A stretch of DNA of 17,191 nt from the NCBI GenBank assembly GCA_003647375.1, contig QMMS01000065.1:1-17191 (forward strand), read 5' to 3'. The position numbers were made by a program, and so were the translations under genes. The DNA is from Deltaproteobacteria bacterium (GTDB taxonomy: Bacteria > Desulfobacterota > Desulfobacteria > Desulfobacterales > B30-G6). The notes under the pieces were generated by a model that saw nothing but the letters and a program-made list of their open reading frames with translations, was not told the DNA's origin and did no database searches. This document shows positions 1-7,327 of this stretch, one piece after another; position 1 is the first letter of the stretch; each line of letters begins with the position of its first letter.

Positions 1-35
1 TTTATCTCGATCTGCACCGATCTCTTGCGGATCGA

Positions 36-91
36 GGGTTCGCAAAAAGCCTCGACAGATCCACGGGTATGCCTGTGTTTTTTGCGAACCC
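36..91. repeat. 13-bp perfect inverted repeat with 30-bp spacer
   Basis: GGGTTCGCAAAAA at 36-48 is exactly reverse-complemented at 79-91, so the segment can fold as a hairpin. It lies outside any convincing gene. It could be a bidirectional terminator for genes left of the window or a dispersed hairpin element. Its role is unknown. Confidence 0.5.
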
Positions 92-145
92 TTCTCCATC
101 AAGATTTCGGCACACCTCTTCGGTAAAAATCGCTCAGTTCAGGTT

Positions 146-349
146 TTACTCGATTTTATAGTAATCCGGATAAAAAGTGGTCTTCATTGCTGCAATTTTT
201 CTTTCCATTTCGCGTTGCATTTCTTTCCTTCTGCAGGCGATACCGCTCCTTCTATCATTTGAAATGTAGCAATTATTCTTCCTTCGATCGGGTTCATTTC
301 TTTTTTCGGGCTTATCTGTAAAGTGAGTTCTTCTCCAGCGAACCTTCAT
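146..349 (-). CDS. possible small Arg-rich hypothetical protein
   Basis: This is a 67-aa ORF, highly basic, with two Arg-rich clusters (EPDRRKN and NDRRSG) and a C-terminal end rich in Met, Lys and Tyr. Short proteins carrying an RRSG-type arginine motif are common in deltaproteobacteria as uncharacterised ORFs, and that resemblance is the main reason to list it. A weak purine stretch (GGAAATGGA) precedes the ATG. There are no neighbours in the same orientation within the window. It may be a chance ORF; no function can be assigned. Confidence 0.35.
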   Translation of the reverse strand: MKVRWRRTHFTDKPEKRNEPDRRKNNCYISNDRRSGIACRRKEMQREMERKIAAMKTTFYPDYYKIE

Positions 350-444
350 CTATCCATTTCCTTTCTGTTTTCACTACCCCTTTTCCAATCCAATGCACAT
401 CTATCGCTGATAGAATATTGAAATAATAGAGAGGGTTGTCTCTT

Positions 445-456
445 TTGCACGTGCAA
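445..456. promoter_or_regulatory. perfect 12-bp palindrome, possible operator
   Basis: TTGCACGTGCAA is a perfect palindrome with a central CG, embedded in an AT-rich gene-free region between the small minus-strand ORF and the STAS gene. Palindromes centred on CG are typical of LacI/GalR-type operators, but no such regulator is present in the window. The regulatory role is inference. Confidence 0.25.
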
Positions 457-657
457 TAATCATGCAGAGTATACTAATATCCAATAAGACTTAGATTACA
501 ACCAGTTAGGCATGGTTACGTATTGCAGGCCGCATAAAAATATGCATTGAAGTTCATAACCCTGAGTGCTGATATGTAATTTATTACACAAACTACGCGT
601 TTTCTCTATCCTGCACACATTCATTACCATGAGGACTCTTTAAAAAAAGGAATATTA

Positions 658-707
658 GCTTGCCGAAAAGCAGGTGGATAATTCCGTCAAACGGCATACA
701 GGCAAGC
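658..707 (+). other. possible structured leader upstream of STAS gene
   Basis: GCTTGCC (658-664) pairs perfectly with GGCAAGC (701-707), and inside it CCGT-CAA-ACGG (684-694) forms a second small hairpin. The purine-rich strand between them (GAAAAGCAGGTGG) is unpaired in this model. The element ends about 130 bases before the STAS-protein start and could belong to its 5' leader. I could not match it to a riboswitch class that I know. Chance folding is not excluded. Confidence 0.25.
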
Positions 708-839
708 CTTCGACCCTATAAGAGACACAATCGCGTCAGGTAAAAATGTTTAATGTTCTTGTTGTGCACACTTCTTGCATTTCAGTATTCATGAGATGTG
801 CGCGTCACCTTTTTTTTATTAATTGAAAGGGGAAATACC

Positions 840-1112
840 ATGGCGAATAATTTTCATATGTTTACCCACAAGACTACCGAGACGCTCCATGTAAAGCTCA
901 CCGGCGACTTTGATGGCAGCTCGGCGTCCGAGCTTGTCAATGCCTTAACGGACAACCAGAACAGATACTATCAGATATTCATCAACACCACGGAATTGAA
1001 CAACATCCATCCTTTTGGCCAGGAAGTGCTGCAGCGCAGATTGTCGGAATTCAAAGACCAGGGTCCGGGAGTGATATTTATCGGCAAGAATCTTGGGCAG
1101 TCATTGAACTGA
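840..1112 (+). CDS. STAS-domain-like protein (anti-sigma factor antagonist type)
   Basis: The 90-aa product has the layout of a single-domain STAS protein: an N-terminal strand (LHVKLTGDFD), an Ala/Leu helix (SSASELVNAL), a central strand (YQIFINTTEL) followed by the NIHPFGQEVLQRRL helix, and a last strand (GVIFIGKNLG). STAS proteins of this size usually act in the cytoplasm as phosphorylatable partners of anti-sigma factors or switch kinases. The canonical D-S phospho-site appears here as N-T-T, so phosphorylation may be altered. The start at 840 is chosen because a good Shine-Dalgarno (GAAAGGGG) precedes it; an upstream in-frame start at 798 would add 14 hydrophobic residues and has no such site. 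No partner kinase is adjacent, so the pathway is unknown. Confidence 0.62.
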   Translation: MANNFHMFTHKTTETLHVKLTGDFDGSSASELVNALTDNQNRYYQIFINTTELNNIHPFGQEVLQRRLSEFKDQGPGVIFIGKNLGQSLN

Positions 1113-1131
1113 CCAGAAAGATTTGTGCAGT

Positions 1132-1415
1132 TAGTTACTTAAATCCGAAGCACAAAATTCGAAATCCTAAACGGTTCGACAGGCTCACCGCCCTGAGCAA
1201 GGTCGAAGGGCAATATCTAATGATTAAAATTCGAATGATCAAAACAAGACCTTGGCGATGCAAGTTCAAACACTATGTTTGAATCATTTGAGCATTCGAT
1301 GTTTGGATTTGTTTCGTATTTCGATATTCGTATTTCGAATTTATCATAAGTTGAGTGTGCATAAAATTAATCCCTTACAGGATTAAATCAGTGCCGGCCC
1401 TTTGGACCCGGGTAT
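1132..1415. repeat. dispersed composite repeat, copy R1
   Basis: This AT-rich repeat is rich in ATTCGAA and AAATCC words and runs from just after the STAS gene to the stop codon of the permease. It matches 13106-13355 closely over most of its length. Its right end carries two hairpins: AATCC/GGATT (1369-1373 with 1380-1384) and a CCGG...CCTTTGGACCCGG stem at about 1392-1411. A copy of the same right end lies at 8955-9012. It resembles the non-coding dispersed repeats of other deltaproteobacteria. It abuts the permease stop directly and may serve as its 3' end. Confidence 0.8.
1173..1211. repeat. short palindromic repeat nested in R1
   Basis: The segment holds nested inverted repeats, TTCGAC (1175-1180) with GTCGAA (1202-1207) and GCTCA (1183-1187) with TGAGC (1194-1198). 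The R2 copy lacks this segment at the equivalent position. It resembles the widespread bacterial GTTCGACAGGCTCA-type palindromic repeat, so it looks like a small hairpin element inserted into an older repeat. Confidence 0.6.
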
Positions 1416-2105
1416 CTATTCCTCCACCCGCATGGCCTCAACCGGCTGCATCCTTGCCGCCACCATGGCGGGGTAGAGAACGCCTGCAAGACTTAAGACG
1501 CAGCCAACACCGGTTGCCAGGCCCATGGACCCAAGCATGTCCCCCCAGTCGATACTTACTATAGCAGGGATGCCATATTGAATAACACCGGATGTGATGG
1601 CAAAGAGGGCTCCCAGGAGTGCGCCGAGCCCCGCACCTACCAGGCCCTGCATGCCGGCTTCCAGAAGAAACAGCCGCATGATAAAACGGTCCAGGGCACC
1701 CAGGCACTTCATGGTGCCTATTTCTCTGAACCGCTCGGTCACCGACATGAGCTGGGCATTGACAATGCCCACAACGCACACCAGCAGTGATAGAAAAACG
1801 ATCCATCTCTGTTTGGGTGTGTTTTCTACCTGGTCTCCTGTGGGTTGTACATCATATCCCGAGCGGGTCACCTGCTGCCGTACGTCGGCATCCCCAGTGG
1901 CGAGAAGGCCGTTGACAACATCGATATTCACATTGGTATAGCATAAAAATGCCACAGCCAGGACCAGGCTGAGGGTGGTTATCATGGATCGGACAAAGCG
2001 AACACGGATACTCTTGAAGGCGATTTCAATTGATTTCCCGAACGGCAGCACCACCTGACGTTCGATGTGCCCGAAAGACGATTTTTCCTGTTGACCGGTC
2101 GGCAT
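1416..2105 (-). CDS. compact FtsX-family ABC transporter permease
   Basis: The 229-aa protein has four predicted membrane segments (roughly residues 38-57, 102-121, 155-175 and 192-215). Its C-terminus, YPAMVAARMQPVEAMRVEE, is the classical end of FtsX/MacB-type permeases, and the segment TERFREIGTMKCLGA is the conserved cytoplasmic coupling region. Only about 45 residues separate the first and second membrane segments, so the large periplasmic domain of MacB or LolC is absent. I chose the start at 2105 because GAAGGAT lies just upstream; a TTG start at 2192 would add 29 residues and runs into a hairpin. No ATPase or adaptor gene is adjacent, so its partners must be elsewhere or to the left of the window. 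The family exports lipids, peptides or small molecules; the substrate is unknown. Confidence 0.8.
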   Translation of the reverse strand: MPTGQQEKSSFGHIERQVVLPFGKSIEIAFKSIRVRFVRSMITTLSLVLAVAFLCYTNVNIDVVNGLLATGDADVRQQVTRSGYDVQPTGDQVENTPKQRWIVFLSLLVCVVGIVNAQLMSVTERFREIGTMKCLGALDRFIMRLFLLEAGMQGLVGAGLGALLGALFAITSGVIQYGIPAIVSIDWGDMLGSMGLATGVGCVLSLAGVLYPAMVAARMQPVEAMRVEE

Positions 2106-2185
2106 GTTTTTGATCCTTCGGAATAATAATATTGCGTCAGCGATGTTATTGATAGCAGATTTTTTCAATTTTGAGAACAAAATAA

Positions 2186-2209
2186 ACTCCAAGGTTGCAA
2201 TCTTGGAGT
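2186..2209. promoter_or_regulatory. inverted repeat in divergent intergenic region
   Basis: ACTCCAAG (2186-2193) and CTTGGAGT (2202-2209) form a perfect 8-bp stem with an 8-base loop. It sits between the divergent permease and GSCFA genes, in the permease leader. A 13-base direct repeat (AAGTGGCTTTNAG at 2212-2224 and 2295-2307) follows on the right. Operator or attenuator roles are both possible; neither is proven. Confidence 0.35.
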
Positions 2210-2330
2210 AAAAGTGGCTTTTAGATCATACATGACTATGTTAACGTGTGATACGGGAAAAATTTGTTTTAGGCACAAGCGAAATTTAAACCACAAGTGG
2301 CTTTCAGGGGAATAAATCAGGGATATATCC

Positions 2331-3281
2331 ATGGCGAAATCAGAGGTTCATCCGGGTCACAAATTTGAACAATGGCAGGTTTGGCCCGGCAGTTATGACA
2401 ACCCGCCGGCTGACGGTCTGTATTCCTTTCCCGACCAAACGGGTTTGACAATTTCACCGGAAACCCCCATCGCTTCCATGGGCTCCTGTTTTGCGAGAGA
2501 GATCCGCAAATCGTTGATCAAGGAGGGATATGCCTATATTTCGGAAGAGGTGGAACATCCGGCATCAGTTCATGCCAGTGCGGCCTGGGAAAGAACGTAC
2601 AATACATTCGCCATGCGACAGATATTCGAGTATACCTTTGCTTCTTTCACACCCGATATTCGCTGGTGGACAGCACCTGAGTCAGGCAAAATTCAGGATC
2701 CTTATCGCCGGATTATTCTATATGATTCCATTCCGGCGGCGGAAAAGGATTTCAGCCACCACCTCATCTGCAGCCGACGCGCGCTAAGAAGAGCCCGGGT
2801 TCTTATCCTGACCCTCGGGCTTACGGAGATATGGGAGGATACAATGGATGGCGCCGTTATCTGTCTCCCCTCAGGCCCCTATGTCAAGGAAGGCGGCAGT
2901 ATGGATAGGTATCGGTTCCGGGTCAGCCGGTACGTGGAGAACCTGCACAACCTGGAAAGGATCCACGCGTTGATGTCCCGGCACAATCCTGAATGTCAGC
3001 TTCTTGTCACGGTTTCGCCGGTGCACCTCTGGGCCACGTTTCGTCAGGATCTGGATGTGATCAGTGCCAGCTGTAACTCCAAATCCACACTACGTGCAGT
3101 AACGGATGAATTTGTTTCCCGACATGAGAATGTGTATTATTTTCCGGCATTTGAAATGGCAACGATCTACCGTATGCTCATGGGACAAACCTATTTTGCA
3201 GAGGGCAAGGAAAATTTTCATGTCAACAAAGATACTGTGACGTTTATTATGCAACAATTTTTCCGGCTATATTCGACTTAA
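2331..3281 (+). CDS. GSCFA-domain protein of a glycan cluster
   Basis: The 316-aa product carries the family signature MGSCFAREI at residues 50-58, which gives GSCFA proteins their name. Later conserved parts are LILTLGLTEIWED (about 158-170), LLVTVSPVHLWATF and the C-terminal ENFHVNKDTV. The fold is predicted to be related to SGNH hydrolases, with the Ser of GSCFA as a possible nucleophile and the SPVHLWA region possibly supplying a His. GSCFA proteins are often encoded in polysaccharide loci but their reaction is unknown. No signal peptide is visible, so it is probably cytoplasmic. It is the first gene of the plus-strand glycan set, separated by one base from the acyltransferase that follows, which implies co-transcription. 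The Shine-Dalgarno is weak (CAGGGAT). Confidence 0.85.
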   Translation: MAKSEVHPGHKFEQWQVWPGSYDNPPADGLYSFPDQTGLTISPETPIASMGSCFAREIRKSLIKEGYAYISEEVEHPASVHASAAWERTYNTFAMRQIFEYTFASFTPDIRWWTAPESGKIQDPYRRIILYDSIPAAEKDFSHHLICSRRALRRARVLILTLGLTEIWEDTMDGAVICLPSGPYVKEGGSMDRYRFRVSRYVENLHNLERIHALMSRHNPECQLLVTVSPVHLWATFRQDLDVISASCNSKSTLRAVTDEFVSRHENVYYFPAFEMATIYRMLMGQTYFAEGKENFHVNKDTVTFIMQQFFRLYST

Positions 3282-3282
3282 C

Positions 3283-3888
3283 GTGAGGGCTTACAGTTTA
3301 AAGACGGATATTATGAAAGATGAGCAGAAGATGAAACCGGATGCCGCCACCATGACGAGAGACCAATTACTGAAGGCCTTAGAAAAGGCTGTGAGGTATC
3401 CGCACAAACATGTTCACAAGGGACGCTTGATTGTGTCACCAAAAGCATATGAAACGCCCGGCCTGGAAACGAATCTGGCCATCAGCCCGTTTTCCATATT
3501 TGACTGTACCGGATCTATACGGATAGGCCCGTGGTGTAATATCGGACCACGTGTACGGATCTACACCCACGATACGATTCATTTGGGGAAACAACCGCTG
3601 GCTCTGCTGGAGAATGAGATGGGGGTGTTGTGGCAGGATAAAGAGATCGGAACCGATGTGTGGATTCATGATGGGTCGATGGTGTTGTGTCAGGCCACAC
3701 ATCTGCCGGATGGATTTGTGCTGGGTGCGGGTTCTGTACTGACAAAAAATCCAGGTCCGTTCGAGATTTGGGCAGGCAATCCTGCCGGAAAGGTTGGTGA
3801 GAGAAAGGAGATGGCGCGAGAAGCCATTGAAACGTTTATTCGTCAACCCGGATTCCGACTGCCTGAGGACACCGAGACCACGCCATGA
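3283..3888 (+). CDS. left-handed beta-helix acyltransferase
   Basis: This protein of up to 201 aa has the hexapeptide-repeat signature of LbH acetyl/acyltransferases: ISPFSIFDCTGSIRIGPWCNIGPRVRIYTHD in the middle and IGTDVWIHDGSMVL with DGFVLGAGSVLTKN later, ending in the typical cap AGNPAGKVGER. His in YTHD may be the catalytic base, as in related O-acetyltransferases. It probably transfers an acetyl group from acetyl-CoA to a sugar precursor in the cytoplasm. The start is uncertain: GTG at 3283 is one base after the previous stop, while ATG at 3313 or 3331 gives shorter versions with no clearly better ribosome site. The stop overlaps the next start in an ATGA (3885-3888), so the two are translationally coupled. 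Confidence 0.85.
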   Translation: MRAYSLKTDIMKDEQKMKPDAATMTRDQLLKALEKAVRYPHKHVHKGRLIVSPKAYETPGLETNLAISPFSIFDCTGSIRIGPWCNIGPRVRIYTHDTIHLGKQPLALLENEMGVLWQDKEIGTDVWIHDGSMVLCQATHLPDGFVLGAGSVLTKNPGPFEIWAGNPAGKVGERKEMAREAIETFIRQPGFRLPEDTETTP

Positions 3889-5147
3889 CGATAGAGCCGA
3901 AAAAGCCTGTCCTCGGAATGATTCTCAAGGGTTATCCAAGAATTTCGGAAAGTTTTATATCCAACGAAATTCTGTTGTTGGAACGAAAGGGGATCCCCAT
4001 CCATATTTTTTCCATGCGTCATCCCCGGGAGTCTTTTTCTCATAAAAGCGTCCAGCAGATTAACGCCAGGGTGGATTATCTGCCCCAATCAATTTTGGAA
4101 GCATTGCCACAGCTCTTGTTTTACAATATCGTTCTGGCCATGAAGAGGCCCGGTGCCTATTTGCGTGCCATTCTGGTGGTGTTCCGGAGATTTCTGCGAA
4201 CTCACAATTCAGCCACCATCAAGCACTTGCTTCAGGCCGGCTACCTGGTCCGGAAACTGCTGCCGGAAAGCCGTGTGGTTCACCTTCACGCACATTTTGC
4301 ACACTCGCCGTCCTCGGTGGCCATGTTTGCAAGCCGGCTGAGTGGACTCGAATTCAGTTTTACGGGGCATGCAAAAGATATCTACACCTCGAATCCCCTG
4401 CAATTGAAGGAAAAAATGTCCAAAGCAAGATTTGTAGTCACCTGCACGGAGTATAATCGACGTCATCTTTCAATGCTGGCAGGCAATGACAATGTTCCCC
4501 TATACCGGATGTATCATGGTATTGATCTGGATCTTTTTTCAGCCGGGGATTCCAGCAGACACCCGGCTGCGCCCTATCATTTTGTAACGGTGGCGCGCCT
4601 GGTTCCCAAAAAAGGTCTTCCCACGGTATACCGGGCGCTCCAATGGATGCAGCGGAATGGTGTCGATTTCCAACACACGCTCATCGGAGACGGGGATGAC
4701 AGGGATAAGCTCTTAGCCTTGATCCGCGATCTTGGTCTGTCTGGGTCATGCAAATGGGTCGGCACGCTTGCCCACGAGCACGTGCTGGACTATTACCGCC
4801 GTTCGGATCTTTTCGTTCTAGGATGCGAGCAGGCTGCCAACGGTGATCGGGATGGGATTCCGAATGTCTTTGTGGAGAGCTTGGCGATAGGGTTGCCGGT
4901 TGTGGGAACGCGGTTGTCGGCTATCCCGGAGTTGATTGAGGACGGAAAGACCGGTCTCCTGGTTCAGCCGGGAAATGACGAGGAAATGGCGAGAGCCATG
5001 CTGCGCATCCTTACCGACACGCAGCTTCGGGAACAGATTATTCATTCCGGAAGGGATCGGGTCCGTCAGGCTTTCAATAACCGGGAGCTCATCCAGGATT
5101 TGTTTTCTGTTTATCGTAAAGAGGTGCCGGCGTTGGGGCTAAAGTAG
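3885..5147 (+). CDS. GT4-family glycosyltransferase
   Basis: The 420-aa protein is a GT-B enzyme of family GT4. The N-terminal domain shows the GYPRISESFISNEI segment (residues 16-29) typical of WcaL-like colanic-acid transferases, then HLHAHFAH (133-140) and FTGHAKDIY (159-167). The C-terminal domain has the VARLVPKKG loop (236-244), LIGDGDDRDKL and the nucleotide-sugar site DGIPNVFVESLAIGLPVVGT. The usual first Glu of the EX7E motif is Asp323, paired with Glu331. It should add one sugar to a lipid-linked or polysaccharide acceptor at the inner face of the membrane; donor and acceptor cannot be told. It overlaps the acyltransferase gene by four bases. A tandem repeat begins within its stop region. 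Confidence 0.9.
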   Translation: MTIEPKKPVLGMILKGYPRISESFISNEILLLERKGIPIHIFSMRHPRESFSHKSVQQINARVDYLPQSILEALPQLLFYNIVLAMKRPGAYLRAILVVFRRFLRTHNSATIKHLLQAGYLVRKLLPESRVVHLHAHFAHSPSSVAMFASRLSGLEFSFTGHAKDIYTSNPLQLKEKMSKARFVVTCTEYNRRHLSMLAGNDNVPLYRMYHGIDLDLFSAGDSSRHPAAPYHFVTVARLVPKKGLPTVYRALQWMQRNGVDFQHTLIGDGDDRDKLLALIRDLGLSGSCKWVGTLAHEHVLDYYRRSDLFVLGCEQAANGDRDGIPNVFVESLAIGLPVVGTRLSAIPELIEDGKTGLLVQPGNDEEMARAMLRILTDTQLREQIIHSGRDRVRQAFNNRELIQDLFSVYRKEVPALGLK

Positions 5148-5248
5148 TAAGCAGTAGCAGTAAGTAGTAAGCAGTAGCAGTAAGTAGTAAGCAGTAAGAA
5201 GTAAGCAGCAAGGACTTACTTAAAACCTAAAACCTAAAACCTAAAACC
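5143..5248. repeat. two tandem repeat tracts between glycosyltransferase genes
   Basis: A 20-bp unit (AGTAGTAAGCAGTAGCAGTA) is repeated about three times from 5143, the last copy degenerate up to about 5210, and overlaps the stop codon of the upstream gene. It is followed at 5222-5248 by four head-to-tail copies of the 7-bp unit AAAACCT, the last incomplete. The reverse complement of the second tract recurs near 11820 (TTTTAGGTTTTAGG). The tracts end eight bases before the next ATG. They are likely slippage-prone. Confidence 0.9.
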
Positions 5249-5255
5249 GCACCTC

Positions 5256-6383
5256 ATGCGCATCGCCTTTTATGCACCATTTAAACCCCTTGGGCATCAC
5301 CACCCGTCGGGAGATCTGGTGATTGCCACAGGGCTCTATGACTATTTTGTTGCCAATGGGTACGACATCCGGCTGGCAGGATCTCTGCGGGCGCGTTGGA
5401 TATACTGGCGACCATGGACCTGGATCAGGTTGTTGAAAGTCTACCGGCAATCATGTCGACAGGTGCTGCATGGGCAGGTGAATCTATGGCTGACCTACCA
5501 CACCTATTACAAGGCCCCGGACCTGCTGGGGCCCATGGTGTCCAGGGCGGCCAATATACCTTATGTTATTTTTCAGGGTATGTTTTCCACCAAGAGAAGA
5601 CGGCATCCAAAGACCTGGCCCGGATTCATTCTGAACAGGGCGGCCTTGAAGTCGGCACGGCACGTATTTACAAACAAGCGTGCTGACTGGAAAAACCTGA
5701 AAAGACTTCTTCCGGAAGATCGGTTCACCTATGTGAAGCCTGGGATTCTTACAGAGGCTTTTGGTTTCGATCCTGATGCGCGGCAACAATTTCGCCGAGC
5801 ATGGGGCGTCGGGAGTGAACCGGTCATTCTTGCGGCGGCGATGTTCCGTCCGGACGTCAAAACAGAGGGGTTGTCTTTCCTCATCCGCTCCTGTGGCAGG
5901 CTTGCCGACGCTGGGGTTTCTTTTCAACTGGTCATTGCCGGAGACGGAAAAGAAAGGAAAAAATTGCAGCGACTGGCAGATAGACATCTCCCGGGAAGGG
6001 TTCGCTTCGTGGGAAAAATCGAGAGGGAGCAGATGAACCGATATTACAGCGCCGGCGACCTGTTTGCATTTCCGGGGATCAGGGAATCCCTGGGAATGGT
6101 CTACCTGGAAAGCCAGTCGTGCGGTCTCCCGGTGGTGGCTTTTCATAACGGGGGTATTCCCGAGGTGGTAGTGGATGGTGAGACAGGATTCCTAACGCCG
6201 ATTTATCAGAATGGACCTTTTGAAGACGCAATCCAAAAACTGGTTTTGAACAAAAAAATGAGACGGACAATGGGGCAAAAAGCAGCCCTGCATGTCCGCG
6301 AACATCATCGTTTGATCCGGAATTATCGAGATATGGAAACGATTTTGTTGAATATTGTGGGAGAAAAAGGCCATGCAGGATAG
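5256..6383 (+). CDS. GT4-family glycosyltransferase
   Basis: The 375-aa protein is a second GT4 enzyme with the full signature. The N-terminal nucleotide-binding loop region is PFKPLGHHHPSGDLVIATGL (residues 8-27), a Pro/His-rich version. The C-terminal domain has VIAGDGKERKKLQ (226-238) and a classical EX7E motif, Glu277 and Glu285 in GIRESLGMVYLE, followed by SCGLPVVAF and GGIPEVVVDGETGFL. The ATG lies directly after the AAAACCT tract with no clear Shine-Dalgarno, so translation may be weak or depend on coupling. Its end overlaps the phosphatase gene by 11 bases. It probably acts with its neighbours on a cell-surface glycan; the sugar is unknown. Confidence 0.9.
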   Translation: MRIAFYAPFKPLGHHHPSGDLVIATGLYDYFVANGYDIRLAGSLRARWIYWRPWTWIRLLKVYRQSCRQVLHGQVNLWLTYHTYYKAPDLLGPMVSRAANIPYVIFQGMFSTKRRRHPKTWPGFILNRAALKSARHVFTNKRADWKNLKRLLPEDRFTYVKPGILTEAFGFDPDARQQFRRAWGVGSEPVILAAAMFRPDVKTEGLSFLIRSCGRLADAGVSFQLVIAGDGKERKKLQRLADRHLPGRVRFVGKIEREQMNRYYSAGDLFAFPGIRESLGMVYLESQSCGLPVVAFHNGGIPEVVVDGETGFLTPIYQNGPFEDAIQKLVLNKKMRRTMGQKAALHVREHHRLIRNYRDMETILLNIVGEKGHAG

Positions 6384-6990
6384 GGAATCTCACACACGTT
6401 TCGGCTTGATAAGGCACGCACAGACGGTATGGAACCTGGACAAAATGATCCAGGGCCAAAAGGATTCTTCTCTCACGACAGCCGGTCGGGAGCAGTCCCG
6501 GACCTGGGGAGAGCAACTGGCGGCCTTGCCTTTTGATCGTATTCTTACCAGCGATCTGGGTCGAACGGTTGCCACGGCCGAATTGATCAACCAATCCCTG
6601 AAGCTGCCCATGAAAAAAACGTCCCGGTTGCGCGAATTGGACTGGGGAACCTGGACGGGCAGGCGGATTCGAGATATTGAGAGCGAGATCCCCCGTGAAC
6701 TGAGACGTCTGGAGCGTGCCGGATGGCAATTTTGTCCACCTGGCGGCGAAAGCCGCAGGGCTGCCTGGATGAGGAGCCGGAATGCCCTGAAGGAAGCATC
6801 CAAGAGATGGCCGGGAGAAACCATTTTAACGGTCACCCACGAAGGTGTTATCAAATGTCTTCTCTATGGCCTGGCGGAAAGAAAATTTCTACCCCAGGAA
6901 CCGGCCATGATTGAACCGTGCCACCTGCACTGGCTCGTAGCCGGGGAGACGGGATTGGAAATTGAGCGAGTAAATGCTATTGAATTATAA
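6373..6990 (+). CDS. histidine phosphatase family protein
   Basis: The 205-aa product belongs to the phosphoglycerate-mutase-like (RHG) superfamily. The motif is IRHAQTVWN near the N-terminus, so the family's RHG is RHA here, with the phosphoryl-accepting His kept. LTSDLGRTVATAELI supplies the second Arg, ELDWGTWTGRR the acidic residue, and LTVTHEGVIKCLLYGL the second catalytic His. Length fits cofactor-independent small phosphatases such as the CobC/GpmB group. The start at 6373 is preferred (GGGAG nine bases upstream); a TTG at 6355 is possible. It overlaps the GT4 gene by 11 bases, so it probably dephosphorylates a sugar or lipid intermediate of the same pathway. A role in cobamide synthesis cannot be ruled out but has no local support. 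Confidence 0.88.
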   Translation: MQDRESHTRFGLIRHAQTVWNLDKMIQGQKDSSLTTAGREQSRTWGEQLAALPFDRILTSDLGRTVATAELINQSLKLPMKKTSRLRELDWGTWTGRRIRDIESEIPRELRRLERAGWQFCPPGGESRRAAWMRSRNALKEASKRWPGETILTVTHEGVIKCLLYGLAERKFLPQEPAMIEPCHLHWLVAGETGLEIERVNAIEL

Positions 6991-6993
6991 TAA

Positions 6994-7116
6994 GGGTCCG
7001 AGGGTTCGAGGGGGATACAAGGGTCCGAGGGTAGCTGGCGGCTTTAGCGGGTAGCAGCCTCCCAGCATCCCAGCCTCCTCGCTTTCCAGCATACAAAGGG
7101 TCCGAGGGTTGGAGGG
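6994..7116 (+). repeat. G-rich GGGTCCGAGGG repeats, G-quadruplex motif
   Basis: The word GGGTCCGAGGG occurs at 6994, 7021 and 7098, separated by a C/T-rich stretch with CCCAGCATCCCAGCC. From 6994 to 7031 five runs of three or more G are spaced by 5-6 bases, which meets the usual G-quadruplex pattern on the plus strand. Related G-rich words occur at 8470-8497 and 11759-11787. Located just after the phosphatase stop, it could act as a transcription barrier; that is inference. Confidence 0.6.
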
Positions 7117-7121
7117 AAACT

Positions 7122-7162
7122 GAAAGCGATAAGCCATAAGCAGTTTATAGCTTATTGCTTTC
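7122..7162. repeat. 13-bp hairpin in the 6991-7327 gap
   Basis: GAAAGCGATAAGC (7122-7134) pairs with GCTTATTGCTTTC (7150-7162) with one G-T wobble and a 15-base loop. It lies between the G-rich repeats and the mini-hairpin array. No T-run follows, so it is not a standard terminator. Confidence 0.55.
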
Positions 7163-7180
7163 CACTGAAAGCAACAATAA

Positions 7181-7251
7181 ATGACGCGCGAAGCGCTAAT
7201 GACGTCCGATAGGATAAATGACAGCCGAAGGCTAAATGTAGTCCGCAGGGC
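7181..7251. repeat. mini-hairpin tandem array, copy 1 (4 units)
   Basis: Four units at 18-19-bp spacing, joined by linkers close to TAATGAC, each contain a tiny hairpin: GCGC-gaa-GCGC (7186-7196), GTCC-gata-GGAT (7204-7215), AGCC-gaa-GGCT (7223-7233) and GTCC-gca-GGGC (7241-7251). The stems differ but stay paired, with G-T wobbles in two. A six-unit array of the same type is at 11865-11969 and shares two nearly identical consecutive units. Unit spacing is not a constant multiple of three, which argues against a coding repeat. Confidence 0.75.
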
Positions 7252-7327
7252 GTCAGGCACCTAACAGCCTACAGTCTAAACTGCTAAAAGGCTAATAAGG
7301 GTCCATGGATCATCTGGAGATGATGTC

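Noticed and set aside
501..540. Sigma54-like GG/GC pair upstream of the STAS gene
   Set aside because: The GG to GC distance is one base too short and the flanks do not fit.
1438..1806. Overlapping ORFs on both strands inside the permease gene
   Set aside because: They are frame shadows; only the permease frame has membrane segments and a family C-terminus.
5484..6146. 220-aa minus-strand ORF opposite the second GT4 gene
   Set aside because: It is antisense to a clear glycosyltransferase with full motifs, and its sequence has no recognisable domain.
7181..7251. CRISPR-like spacing of repeats
   Set aside because: Units are 18-21 bp with no unique spacers of CRISPR length and no cas genes; they are tandem mini-hairpins.
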